Origin: an uncultured Flavobacteriales bacterium
GTDB lineage: Bacteria; Bacteroidota; Bacteroidia; Flavobacteriales; Crocinitomicaceae
Assembly: GCA_946478775.1 (NCBI GenBank)
Contig: CAMLDR010000099.1
Span: forward strand, 1 to 15,438
Direction of reading: 5' to 3'
DNA: 15,438 nucleotides
Numbering within the stretch: the stretch's first letter is position 1; every line of letters starts with the position of its first letter. Of this stretch, positions 6,912 to 13,529 are shown piece after piece. The notes under the pieces were generated by a model. That model was not told where the DNA came from, did no database searches, and was given only the letters and a program-made list of their open reading frames with translations. A program made the position numbers and the translations under genes.

Positions 6912-8261
6912 ATGTTTGATAATCTTACCGATAAGTTTGAACGCGCCTTTAAAGTTTTAAAAGGACAGGGACAAATTACTGAAATTAACGTTGCAGAAAC
7001 ATTGAAAGAAGTTCGAAGAGCTTTGCTTGATGCCGATGTGAACTTTAAAACTGCCAAAGATTTCACCGTTCGCGTGAAAGACAAGGCAATGGGTGCAAAT
7101 GTGCTGACCGCTATTTCTCCGAGTCAATTGATGATTAAGATCTGCCACGAAGAACTGGCGGAATTAATGGGAGGAAACGAAAGCGAAATCCAGATCCAGG
7201 GAAATCCGGGAATTGTTTTGATGTCGGGACTTCAGGGTTCGGGTAAAACAACCTTCTCAGGAAAGCTGGCGAACTACCTGAAAACAAAAAAGAATAAAAA
7301 ACCATTGTTGGTGGCCTGTGACGTTTATCGTCCTGCGGCTATCGACCAGCTCCATGTGCTTGGTGAGCAGCTTGGAATTGAGGTTTATTCGAATAAAGAA
7401 GAAAAAGATCCGGTTAAGATTGCAACTGAAGCGATTAATTACGCAAGAAGCAAAGGATTTAACGTAGTGATCGTCGATACTGCCGGCCGTTTGGCAATTG
7501 ACGAAGTGATGATGGACGAAATTGCACGTGTTAAACAGGCAATTAATCCAACTGAAACTTTGTTCGTGGTGGATTCCATGACGGGTCAGGATGCAGTCAA
7601 TACAGCAAAGGCGTTTAACGAACGCATCAATTTTGATGGAGTTGTTTTAACGAAGTTAGATGGTGATACACGTGGTGGAGCCGCTTTGTCGATCAAAACA
7701 GTGGTAGATAAGCCCATCAAGTTTGTTGGTACGGGAGAAAAGATGGATGCGTTAGACGTGTTCTATCCGAAACGTATGGCAGACCGTATTTTGGGAATGG
7801 GTGACGTTGTTTCATTAGTAGAACGCGCTCAGGAACAATTTAACGAAGAAGAAGCACGAAAACTTCAGAAACGCATTCAGAAAGATCAATTTGATTTCAA
7901 TGACTTCTTAGGACAGATCCAACAAATCAAAAAGATGGGGAATGTCAAAGATTTAATGGGGATGATTCCGGGAATGGGTAAAGCCGTTAAAGATGTAGAC
8001 ATTCAGGATGATGCCTTTAAACATATCGAAGCGATTATTTATTCGATGACCCCAAAAGAGCGTGCAAATCCTTCCTTAATGAATGGTCAGCGTAAAACAC
8101 GGATTGCAAACGGTTCGGGAACAAATATCCAGGAAGTGAACAAGTTGCTGAAACAGTTCGAGGATACGAAGAAAATGATGAAAATGATGAGTAATCCCAA
8201 GAACATGATGGGGATGATGAAGCAGATGAAAGGAATGAAAGGCGGAATGCCGGGAATGTAG
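6912..8261 (+). CDS. ffh: Signal recognition particle GTPase Ffh (SRP54)
   Basis: A 449-residue cytoplasmic protein of the usual Ffh length. It binds signal sequences of nascent membrane and secreted proteins together with 4.5S RNA and hands the ribosome to the receptor FtsY. The N domain (about 1-88) contains the conserved EVRRALLDADVN (33-44). The G domain has the P-loop GLQGSGKTT (106-114), DVYRPAA (137-143), DTAGR (189-193), TKLDGDTRGG (247-256) and GTGEKMDAL (273-281). The M domain (about 310-449) contains the RNA-binding segment RKTRIANGSG (394-403) and a methionine-rich tail from about 422 for signal-sequence binding. It is probably transcribed alone from TATCTTTG at 6879. No truncation or missing motif is seen, and identity is essentially certain. 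Confidence 0.98.
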   Translation: MFDNLTDKFERAFKVLKGQGQITEINVAETLKEVRRALLDADVNFKTAKDFTVRVKDKAMGANVLTAISPSQLMIKICHEELAELMGGNESEIQIQGNPGIVLMSGLQGSGKTTFSGKLANYLKTKKNKKPLLVACDVYRPAAIDQLHVLGEQLGIEVYSNKEEKDPVKIATEAINYARSKGFNVVIVDTAGRLAIDEVMMDEIARVKQAINPTETLFVVDSMTGQDAVNTAKAFNERINFDGVVLTKLDGDTRGGAALSIKTVVDKPIKFVGTGEKMDALDVFYPKRMADRILGMGDVVSLVERAQEQFNEEEARKLQKRIQKDQFDFNDFLGQIQQIKKMGNVKDLMGMIPGMGKAVKDVDIQDDAFKHIEAIIYSMTPKERANPSLMNGQRKTRIANGSGTNIQEVNKLLKQFEDTKKMMKMMSNPKNMMGMMKQMKGMKGGMPGM

Positions 8262-8265
8262 TAAT

Positions 8266-8300
8266 AACGCAATGCTTTGCGTTCCAATAGGTAACGCAAA
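8266..8300 (+). promoter_or_regulatory. Two mutually exclusive hairpins between ffh and the next gene
   Basis: AACGCAA (8266-8272) pairs with TTGCGTT (8277-8283) around the loop TGCT. The same right arm, TTTGCGTT (8276-8283), can instead pair with AACGCAAA (8293-8300) around a 9-base loop whose ends can add CC/GG pairs. Only one hairpin can form at a time. No T-run follows either one. The second sits 11 bases before ATG 8312 and could influence translation of the downstream gene, or simply act as an intercistronic RNA structure. Confidence 0.4.
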
Positions 8301-8311
8301 ACTGAATTCAT

Positions 8312-8902
8312 ATGCTTGATTTTAAACTCACTTCCAGCGAACAATATTCCACGCGTTTTCGTGAAGCAGGTATTCATTCCTTCAAAGAAGCTTGCGAATT
8401 CACTGCGAATCTTCCCTACGGAAGAAATGCAAACCGCGAAGATTTTGGGTTGGTACTTTCAGAAGGAAAAGGAACCTGCTCTTCAAAACATGCCTTGCTT
8501 GCTTCATTGGCTTTGGAAAATGGACATCCTGAAATTGAACTGATTGCAGGCATTTTCCTGATGAGTGAAGAAACCCATTTGAAATTGACCGACTTCTTTC
8601 AGGATAAAACGTATGCAGCTATTCCGGAATGCCATTGTTACCTGCGTTTGAATGGTGAGCGATTTGACTTTACGGATACATCCAATGGCTTGGAACGAAT
8701 AAGTCCAAAACTGGTTCGTGAACAGCGAATCGATCCAAATCAGGTAAGTGACTGGAAGGTCATGATTCATAAACATTATTTACAGGGCTGGCTAAACAGG
8801 AATCCGCCTTTTCAACTGACTTTGGATGAGATTTGGAAAGATAGGGAAGAGGCGATTGCTTTGCTGAGTCAGCAAGATATTCATTTCACACCTTTGAATT
8901 GA
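8312..8902 (+). CDS. Small transglutaminase-like cysteine protein, function unknown
   Basis: A 196-residue protein without signal peptide or membrane segment, so probably cytoplasmic. Residues 53-68 (GKGTCSSKHALLASLA) resemble the nucleophile helix of the transglutaminase-like fold, with C56 as candidate catalytic cysteine. H108 in ECHCYL and D122 in FDFTD sit at the spacing expected for the histidine and aspartate of a Cys-His-Asp triad. Proteins of this fold act as proteases, amidases or acyl-transfer enzymes; the reaction here cannot be told. It lies 50 bp after ffh with the alternative hairpins between them, so it is probably at least partly cotranscribed with ffh. No functional link to protein targeting is evident. 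It is shorter than most transglutaminase-domain proteins and has no accessory domain. Confidence 0.65.
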   Translation: MLDFKLTSSEQYSTRFREAGIHSFKEACEFTANLPYGRNANREDFGLVLSEGKGTCSSKHALLASLALENGHPEIELIAGIFLMSEETHLKLTDFFQDKTYAAIPECHCYLRLNGERFDFTDTSNGLERISPKLVREQRIDPNQVSDWKVMIHKHYLQGWLNRNPPFQLTLDEIWKDREEAIALLSQQDIHFTPLN

Positions 8903-8923
8903 ATAGTATACGCCTTCGTTAAA

Positions 8924-8945
8924 ACATGATATCATGATATCATGT
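8924..8945 (-). terminator. 22-bp perfect palindrome between convergent genes, likely terminator
   Basis: ACATGATATCA (8924-8934) is followed directly by its reverse complement (8935-8945). The unit ATGATATC also occurs twice in tandem inside it. It lies in the 59-bp gap between the convergent ends of the transglutaminase-like gene (8902) and the rhodanese-thioredoxin gene (8962). Read on the minus strand, a 9-bp stem with a 4-base loop is followed by TTTT, so it probably ends transcription of the minus-strand gene. On the plus strand no T-run follows. Confidence 0.5.
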
Positions 8946-8961
8946 GAAATGTTTAGAACAA

Positions 8962-9654
8962 CTAATTGAACAATTTTTTAAGATCTTCTTTAGAACAGAC
9001 ACCTGTAATTCGTTTTACTTCCGTTCCGTTTTTAATAGTAATGAATGTAGGGAAGGTAGTTGCTCCCAGCTCTTTAACCAATTGTGTTTGTGAACCACCA
9101 TCCACGTAAATAACCGGATATTCTTTAGCGAATTCCTCCACAATCGGAGCCATTTTTTTACACGGAGGACACCACGTTGCCCCAACATCAATCAAAACTG
9201 TTTTGTCTTTAGGGAGTGATGTCAGGAACTCCTGCAGCGACAATTGTTTTACCTCCTTTTTTCCTTCCACAGGGAGATCTTCCAGGTTCCAGGAATTAAT
9301 TCCTCCCCGGAGATTGTAAACTGTTTCAAATCCTTCTTTGAGCAACCATTTTTGAGCGGCCAAACTTCTCGAGCCCGCCAGGCAATAAATGTAAAGCGGT
9401 TTGTGCTTGTCGAGCGATGCCGTGCGTTCCTTAAACTGTTCAAAATCATTCCAGTCAGCCTGGAAAGCACCGGTTAGATGCCCCTGATTGTATTCGCCGG
9501 CAGTTCGCACATCCAAAACCTGGTTTTTTGGGTCTTGAATCGAGTCAAAAAACGATTTAGCAATCAATTCGCCCTTCTGAGCAATCCCAGTGATAGATAA
9601 TGTTAAAAAAATCATTAACACAACCTGTTTTGTGAAAAAATTAATATATATCAT
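8962..9654 (-). CDS. Exported rhodanese-thioredoxin fusion protein
   Basis: A 230-residue protein with a signal peptide (residues 1-25; likely cleavage A25-Q26, giving a periplasmic protein). The rhodanese domain (about 28-127) has DVRTAGEYNQGHL (48-60) and the active loop CLAGSR (91-96) with catalytic C91. The thioredoxin domain (about 137-230) has WCPPC (161-165) and the cis-proline loop TTFPT (200-204). Rhodanese domains carry sulfur as a persulfide on the cysteine; thioredoxin domains reduce or exchange disulfides. A periplasmic fusion may reduce the persulfide or handle sulfur-modified thiols (inference). CPPC, rather than the classical CGPC, implies a shifted redox potential compared with cytoplasmic thioredoxin. 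It stands alone on its strand between two plus-strand blocks. Domain calls are firm; the physiological role is open. Confidence 0.9.
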   Translation of the reverse strand: MIYINFFTKQVVLMIFLTLSITGIAQKGELIAKSFFDSIQDPKNQVLDVRTAGEYNQGHLTGAFQADWNDFEQFKERTASLDKHKPLYIYCLAGSRSLAAQKWLLKEGFETVYNLRGGINSWNLEDLPVEGKKEVKQLSLQEFLTSLPKDKTVLIDVGATWCPPCKKMAPIVEEFAKEYPVIYVDGGSQTQLVKELGATTFPTFITIKNGTEVKRITGVCSKEDLKKLFN

Positions 9655-9700
9655 TGATTGTCAAACTTCTATTGCACATTAAAAACGCGTATTTGATGGA

Positions 9701-9781
9701 TTAGTTGAATCTTTTGGAAACCAAATCACCCATTCCGCCGTAAATGTAATCATGTCCGTTTGGAATACTTGTAAAAAACTG
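9701..9781 (-). pseudogene. Possible remnant of a protein C-terminus
   Basis: On the minus strand, codons from 9781 to 9704 before a TAA at 9703-9701 read QFFTSIPNGHDYIYGGMGDL followed by VSKRFN. The composition is protein-like for an intergenic stretch. The frame is closed by a TAA just upstream and has no start codon other than an internal ATG. It could be a decayed gene end or chance. A second frame starting at ATG 9753 also gives 24 codons. The rest of the 9655-9844 gap shows only a promoter candidate. Confidence 0.2.
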
Positions 9782-9790
9782 TTAATTTCG
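9759..9790 (+). promoter_or_regulatory. Possible promoter of the T9SS cargo operon
   Basis: TTTG at 9759-9762 is followed after 20 bp by TAATTTCG (9783-9790), one base off TAnnTTTG. This would start transcription near 9797 and leave a leader of about 48 bases before ATG 9845. The predicted transcript start close to 9800 also argues against using ATG 9800 as the protein start. Confidence 0.4.
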
Positions 9791-9844
9791 ATCTAGTTAA
9801 TGTTAGAAAATTCCATTATTATAGCTTATCAACACTTATACTCT

Positions 9845-12064
9845 ATGTTTCGCCGATACTTATTCTTGTTGATCTTACTTACCACATTTTCTTCTATAAC
9901 AAGGGCGCAGGATGTTTGGTTACAAAATCATTTTTCTCCGAATTCCGGTTGTGCCTTATCAACCACGGAGACTGTGACCGTATTGGTGAACAATAACTCT
10001 CCGGTCATTATGCCTTCCAACACGATTCAGGTTTACTATACCATAGATGGAGGCGCAATTGTGAATCAGCCGTTATCGTCTAATTTAACGGCAGGGGCTT
10101 CCTGGAATTTTAGTTTTTCAACGCAGGCTAACTTATCTGTATGTGGAAGTCATATCGTAAAAGTTTGGGTTGCAAGGGCAGGGGATGTTAATCATTTGAA
10201 TGACACCTTGGTCTGGACGGTTCAAAACGATTGTCCGATTGTTCCGGGAACAGTTACTTCAGATATTACCGTTTGTCAGGGAGCAAACGCCGGAACATTA
10301 TCCCTTTCAGGGTGGTCATACGGAACAATTACCGGGTGGGAGTCCTCAATAAATGGCGGTACAACCTGGTCGCCGGTAGCTCCTCCAACAACAACACCTT
10401 CTTATGCTTATACTAACGTGGCACAAACTACCCAATACCATGTATTGATAGATGGAGGTTATTGTCCGGACGCAACCTCGGCATTTGCGACTGTTACTGT
10501 TCAATCCCCGCCAATTCCGGGTACTTTATCCGGGGCAGATTCTTTGTGTGAGAATATGGCAAATGGTGTTATAACACTTTCAGGAAACAATCAACCGGTT
10601 GTGCAGTGGGAATATTCTACCACTGGCGGAGCGCCCTGGACAACTCTGGCAAATACAACTACAACATTAAATTATTCAGGATTGACAAGTACAACGATCT
10701 ACCGCGTATTGGTAGACGGTGCAATCTGTGCGGATGCATATTCCGATACAGCAATGATCTATGTCGATCCGATTTATCCGCAAACTGTTTTGACCGGAAG
10801 TGATTCTTTATGTATTACGAATGCAACCGGTTTTATAGTTGCCACAGGTACTTTTGGATCTGTTTTGGAATGGGAGAGTTCTGCTGATGGTGTAATCTGG
10901 TCTGCTGTTGGAAATCAGACAGGAAGTCAGGGATATACCAACCTGACTCAAACCATGTATTACAGAATGTTTACAGAGGGCGGATATTGTCCGGATGTGA
11001 TTTCAGATACAGCCATAGTTTATGTACAACCACTACCTGTTCAACCAACTATCGGACCTTCTGATACGGTTTGTGCAGCTGCTGTTGCAGGTATCCTGAA
11101 TATGACGGGTGCAACAACTCCGGTTTTGAATTGGGATTCATCAATCGATGGGGGGAATGTCTGGACAGATATTGGAAATCCAACAACTTCTTATGATTAT
11201 ACCGGTCAGACCGTTACAACCATTTACCGCGCATTACTTGATGGAGGTTTTTGTCCGGATTATTATTCCGATACGGCAATAATTAAATTAGACTCGATTC
11301 CTGTGGTTGGTGTTTTGAACCAAAGTGGAAGTGCGTGTGAGTTCACGTCAGAAGATCTGCATTTGGTTGGTTCAGTCGCAGATTCTTTGTTTTGGCAGTA
11401 TTCTAACGATAATGGTGTGAGTTGGCAAACCATTCCGAATTCGGACACCATTGATTACAATACCTTTGCAATTACCCAGGATGTTCAGTTCCAAGTAGTA
11501 GCATTAAACGGCGTTTGTCCTCCCGCAATTTCAAACCAGGTGGTTATTACAATGCTTCCTTCTCCTATTGCAGATGCGGGTATCGATACAGCAATTTACC
11601 TGGGTGAAGCCGTTACATTGAATGGTTCTGGAGGAATAACCGGGATATGGATGCCGGGATCAACACTTTCGGATTCAACGATTACAAATCCTGTATCAAC
11701 ACCTCCTGCAACAATATCCTATACTTATTATGTAATCGATGGTTCGGGTTGTATTGGAAGTGATACGGTTGTAATTACTGTGATGGATCCGATCCAGTTT
11801 AATATTCGGAATGTTGTCACAATGAACAGCGACAATTTTAATGACACCTGGAATATTACAGGCGTGGAGTTTTTCCCGATGACTGCCGTTAAGGTCTTTA
11901 ATCAGTATGGAAAAGTACTTTATGAGAATGAAGATTATAAGAATGACTGGGATGGTAGTTTCAAAGGGGCTAAATTGCCAAACGGAACTTACTACTATGT
12001 GGTTCTGAAAGGAGGTACCGAAGAAGAATATAAAGGAACAATTACACTATTGGGAAATGAATAA
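9845..12064 (+). CDS. Repeat-rich secreted protein with CHU_C (T9SS type B) C-terminal domain
   Basis: A 739-residue protein. ATG 9845 is chosen over ATG 9800 because it places a normal signal peptide (MFRRYLFLLILLTTFSSITRAQ) at the N-terminus. After a beta-rich domain (about 22-132) come five Ig-like repeats of about 87 residues (134-574). Each begins near a Cys in a D-x-x-C-like context, has a central W-[DEQ]-[SY]-S stretch, and ends with a second Cys in a GG[YF]CPD-like turn, suggesting one disulfide per repeat. A PKD-like domain (575-649) precedes the gliding-motility-associated C-terminal domain (about 650-739), with FNDTW, VFNQYGKVLYE, DWDGSFKG and LPNGTYYYVV. That domain is known to direct export through the type IX secretion system. 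The next gene, PorP/SprF-like, overlaps its stop by 8 bp, so the two are translationally coupled. Probably a cell-surface or matrix protein; its ligand is unknown. Confidence 0.9.
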   Translation: MFRRYLFLLILLTTFSSITRAQDVWLQNHFSPNSGCALSTTETVTVLVNNNSPVIMPSNTIQVYYTIDGGAIVNQPLSSNLTAGASWNFSFSTQANLSVCGSHIVKVWVARAGDVNHLNDTLVWTVQNDCPIVPGTVTSDITVCQGANAGTLSLSGWSYGTITGWESSINGGTTWSPVAPPTTTPSYAYTNVAQTTQYHVLIDGGYCPDATSAFATVTVQSPPIPGTLSGADSLCENMANGVITLSGNNQPVVQWEYSTTGGAPWTTLANTTTTLNYSGLTSTTIYRVLVDGAICADAYSDTAMIYVDPIYPQTVLTGSDSLCITNATGFIVATGTFGSVLEWESSADGVIWSAVGNQTGSQGYTNLTQTMYYRMFTEGGYCPDVISDTAIVYVQPLPVQPTIGPSDTVCAAAVAGILNMTGATTPVLNWDSSIDGGNVWTDIGNPTTSYDYTGQTVTTIYRALLDGGFCPDYYSDTAIIKLDSIPVVGVLNQSGSACEFTSEDLHLVGSVADSLFWQYSNDNGVSWQTIPNSDTIDYNTFAITQDVQFQVVALNGVCPPAISNQVVITMLPSPIADAGIDTAIYLGEAVTLNGSGGITGIWMPGSTLSDSTITNPVSTPPATISYTYYVIDGSGCIGSDTVVITVMDPIQFNIRNVVTMNSDNFNDTWNITGVEFFPMTAVKVFNQYGKVLYENEDYKNDWDGSFKGAKLPNGTYYYVVLKGGTEEEYKGTITLLGNE
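10244..11569 (+). repeat. Five tandem Ig-like repeats within the CHU_C protein
   Basis: Repeat units start at about 10244, 10517, 10781, 11042 and 11306, each about 261-273 bp. Recurrent elements are the opening [SG]xDS/T[LV]C-like turn, a tryptophan before a [SY]S pair, Y[RH][VAM]L and DGG[YF]CPD. Units 1-4 are clearly alike at protein level and unit 5 is more diverged. DNA identity between units looks moderate, so the array is not a very recent expansion. Confidence 0.75.
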
Positions 12065-13475
12065 ATTACTACTGCTTTGTATTTGTTTGTGCTGGGGAAG
12101 TTTATACGGACAACAAGTTCCTTTCTACAATCACTATTTAATAAATCCATTTGTTTATAATCCGGCTTCTACCGGGGCAAGTGATTATGTCAATGCGAGT
12201 TTTGTCCGAAATCAGCGTTTCTCATCATTTGGTTCAACCGCTGTCAATAATTACCTGACAGTAGAAGGTCCAATTGCAAAGGGAAACATGGGATTGGGTA
12301 TTGTTGTAGCGCATCAAAACCAGGGAATTCAGCAGCAGCTGATGTCCAGCTTGAATTACAGTTACAGATTAAAGATCAATGATGCACACAACATTAGATT
12401 TGGTGTTTCTGCCGGGGTGGTGGATAACCGAATTGATTACGATCAAATAAATGCGGAGGAAATCAATGATCCTTATTTAACCGGATTAAGACCAACGGCT
12501 CCTGTTTTCGATATGAATGTGGGGTTGTTGTATAACTGGAAAGACCTGAGAGTTGGAATTTCTGTTCCCCAAATAATTGGTGGAAAAGTGAAATATGCCC
12601 GCGAAAAAAGCAGGGGGTATTATCAGTTGGAAAGACATTACATGATGTCATTGGAATACGATTTCCATGTGAAGGAAAAATTCATTATCCGCCCGAATGC
12701 TGTTTTGAGGTATTTGCCCAATGTTCCGTTGCAATACGATGTAACGGCAATGGCTATTTATGATAATATGATCTGGGCTTCTGCCACCTACAAATCAGAT
12801 TATGCTGTTCAGTTCAATGCAGGAGTTCGTGTATTGGATTTCCTGAGAGTAGGCTATAGCTACGAACTGTTAATTGGATCACTCAAAGAATATAATACAG
12901 GAATGAATCATGAGATCTTTTTAGGCTTTTCATTTAAAGGGAAAAGGGAAAAAGAGATTCAGATCGTAGAGAAAGAAGTGCGTGTAGTAGATGATTTGGC
13001 AGCCAGAGAGCGCGATTCAGTTCAGAAATTGAAAGATGAGTTGGAAGACCGGTTAAAACGTTTGTTAGAAGACCGTGCAGAAAAAGACCGCTTGCAAAGA
13101 GAAAAAGATTCCCTGGCGAGTATTGCTAAAGTTGTGACACCTGTACCTGTTGATACGGTAAAGCCAAAAGTGACTACTCCGGAAGTCATTCCGGTAGCAA
13201 AAGGATATCATTTTGTGAACCTGGATAAAAGCGAATCTCCGGATGGATTCTATGTCATTACCGGCGTATTCTCAAACAGGCAAAATGCAGATTTAATGCT
13301 GAATAAGAATTTAAGCGAGTATCCGGGTTCATACCTGGTGATCAATGAGTCCAATAATTATTTTTATGTGGTGATCCTGTATTCATTGGATCAGGAACTC
13401 GCTTCAAAGACATTTAATGATTATAAAACAAAGAAAAAACAAAAGGTTTGGATTTTAAATTACCTGAAAAATTAA
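12057..13475 (+). CDS. PorP/SprF-family protein with coiled-coil and SPOR-like C-terminus
   Basis: A 472-residue outer-membrane protein. A signal peptide (1-18, cleavage before QQ) is followed by the family-typical opening FYNHYLINPFVYNPASTG (23-40) and a beta-rich PorP/SprF domain to about 294. Family members such as SprF are known to support secretion or surface attachment of SprB-type T9SS cargo and are normally around 300-340 residues. The extra part here is a charged heptad-like coiled coil (about 298-356, rich in E, K, R, D), a proline/valine/threonine linker (357-380), and a C-terminal domain (396-472) with FYVITGVFSNRQNADLMLNK and NNYFYVVILYSL. That resembles a SPOR fold, which in other proteins binds peptidoglycan. 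The ATG overlaps the upstream stop by 8 bp (ATGAATAA), implying coupled translation with its probable cargo. Assignment to PorP/SprF is firm; SPOR is likely but diverged. Confidence 0.9.
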   Translation: MNKLLLLCICLCWGSLYGQQVPFYNHYLINPFVYNPASTGASDYVNASFVRNQRFSSFGSTAVNNYLTVEGPIAKGNMGLGIVVAHQNQGIQQQLMSSLNYSYRLKINDAHNIRFGVSAGVVDNRIDYDQINAEEINDPYLTGLRPTAPVFDMNVGLLYNWKDLRVGISVPQIIGGKVKYAREKSRGYYQLERHYMMSLEYDFHVKEKFIIRPNAVLRYLPNVPLQYDVTAMAIYDNMIWASATYKSDYAVQFNAGVRVLDFLRVGYSYELLIGSLKEYNTGMNHEIFLGFSFKGKREKEIQIVEKEVRVVDDLAARERDSVQKLKDELEDRLKRLLEDRAEKDRLQREKDSLASIAKVVTPVPVDTVKPKVTTPEVIPVAKGYHFVNLDKSESPDGFYVITGVFSNRQNADLMLNKNLSEYPGSYLVINESNNYFYVVILYSLDQELASKTFNDYKTKKKQKVWILNYLKN

Positions 13476-13529
13476 CACTCCAGGCAACCCCTTTTTAAAA
13501 AAACAGTCAATATATTGAACTAGAACTCT

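Noticed and set aside
8087..8377. 96-codon minus-strand frame rich in I, F and M
   Set aside because: It is the reverse complement of the methionine-rich end of ffh plus the following gene start, not an independent membrane protein.
9800..9844. Earlier ATG for the CHU_C protein
   Set aside because: It would place 15 polar and mixed residues before the signal peptide and sits next to the predicted transcription start.
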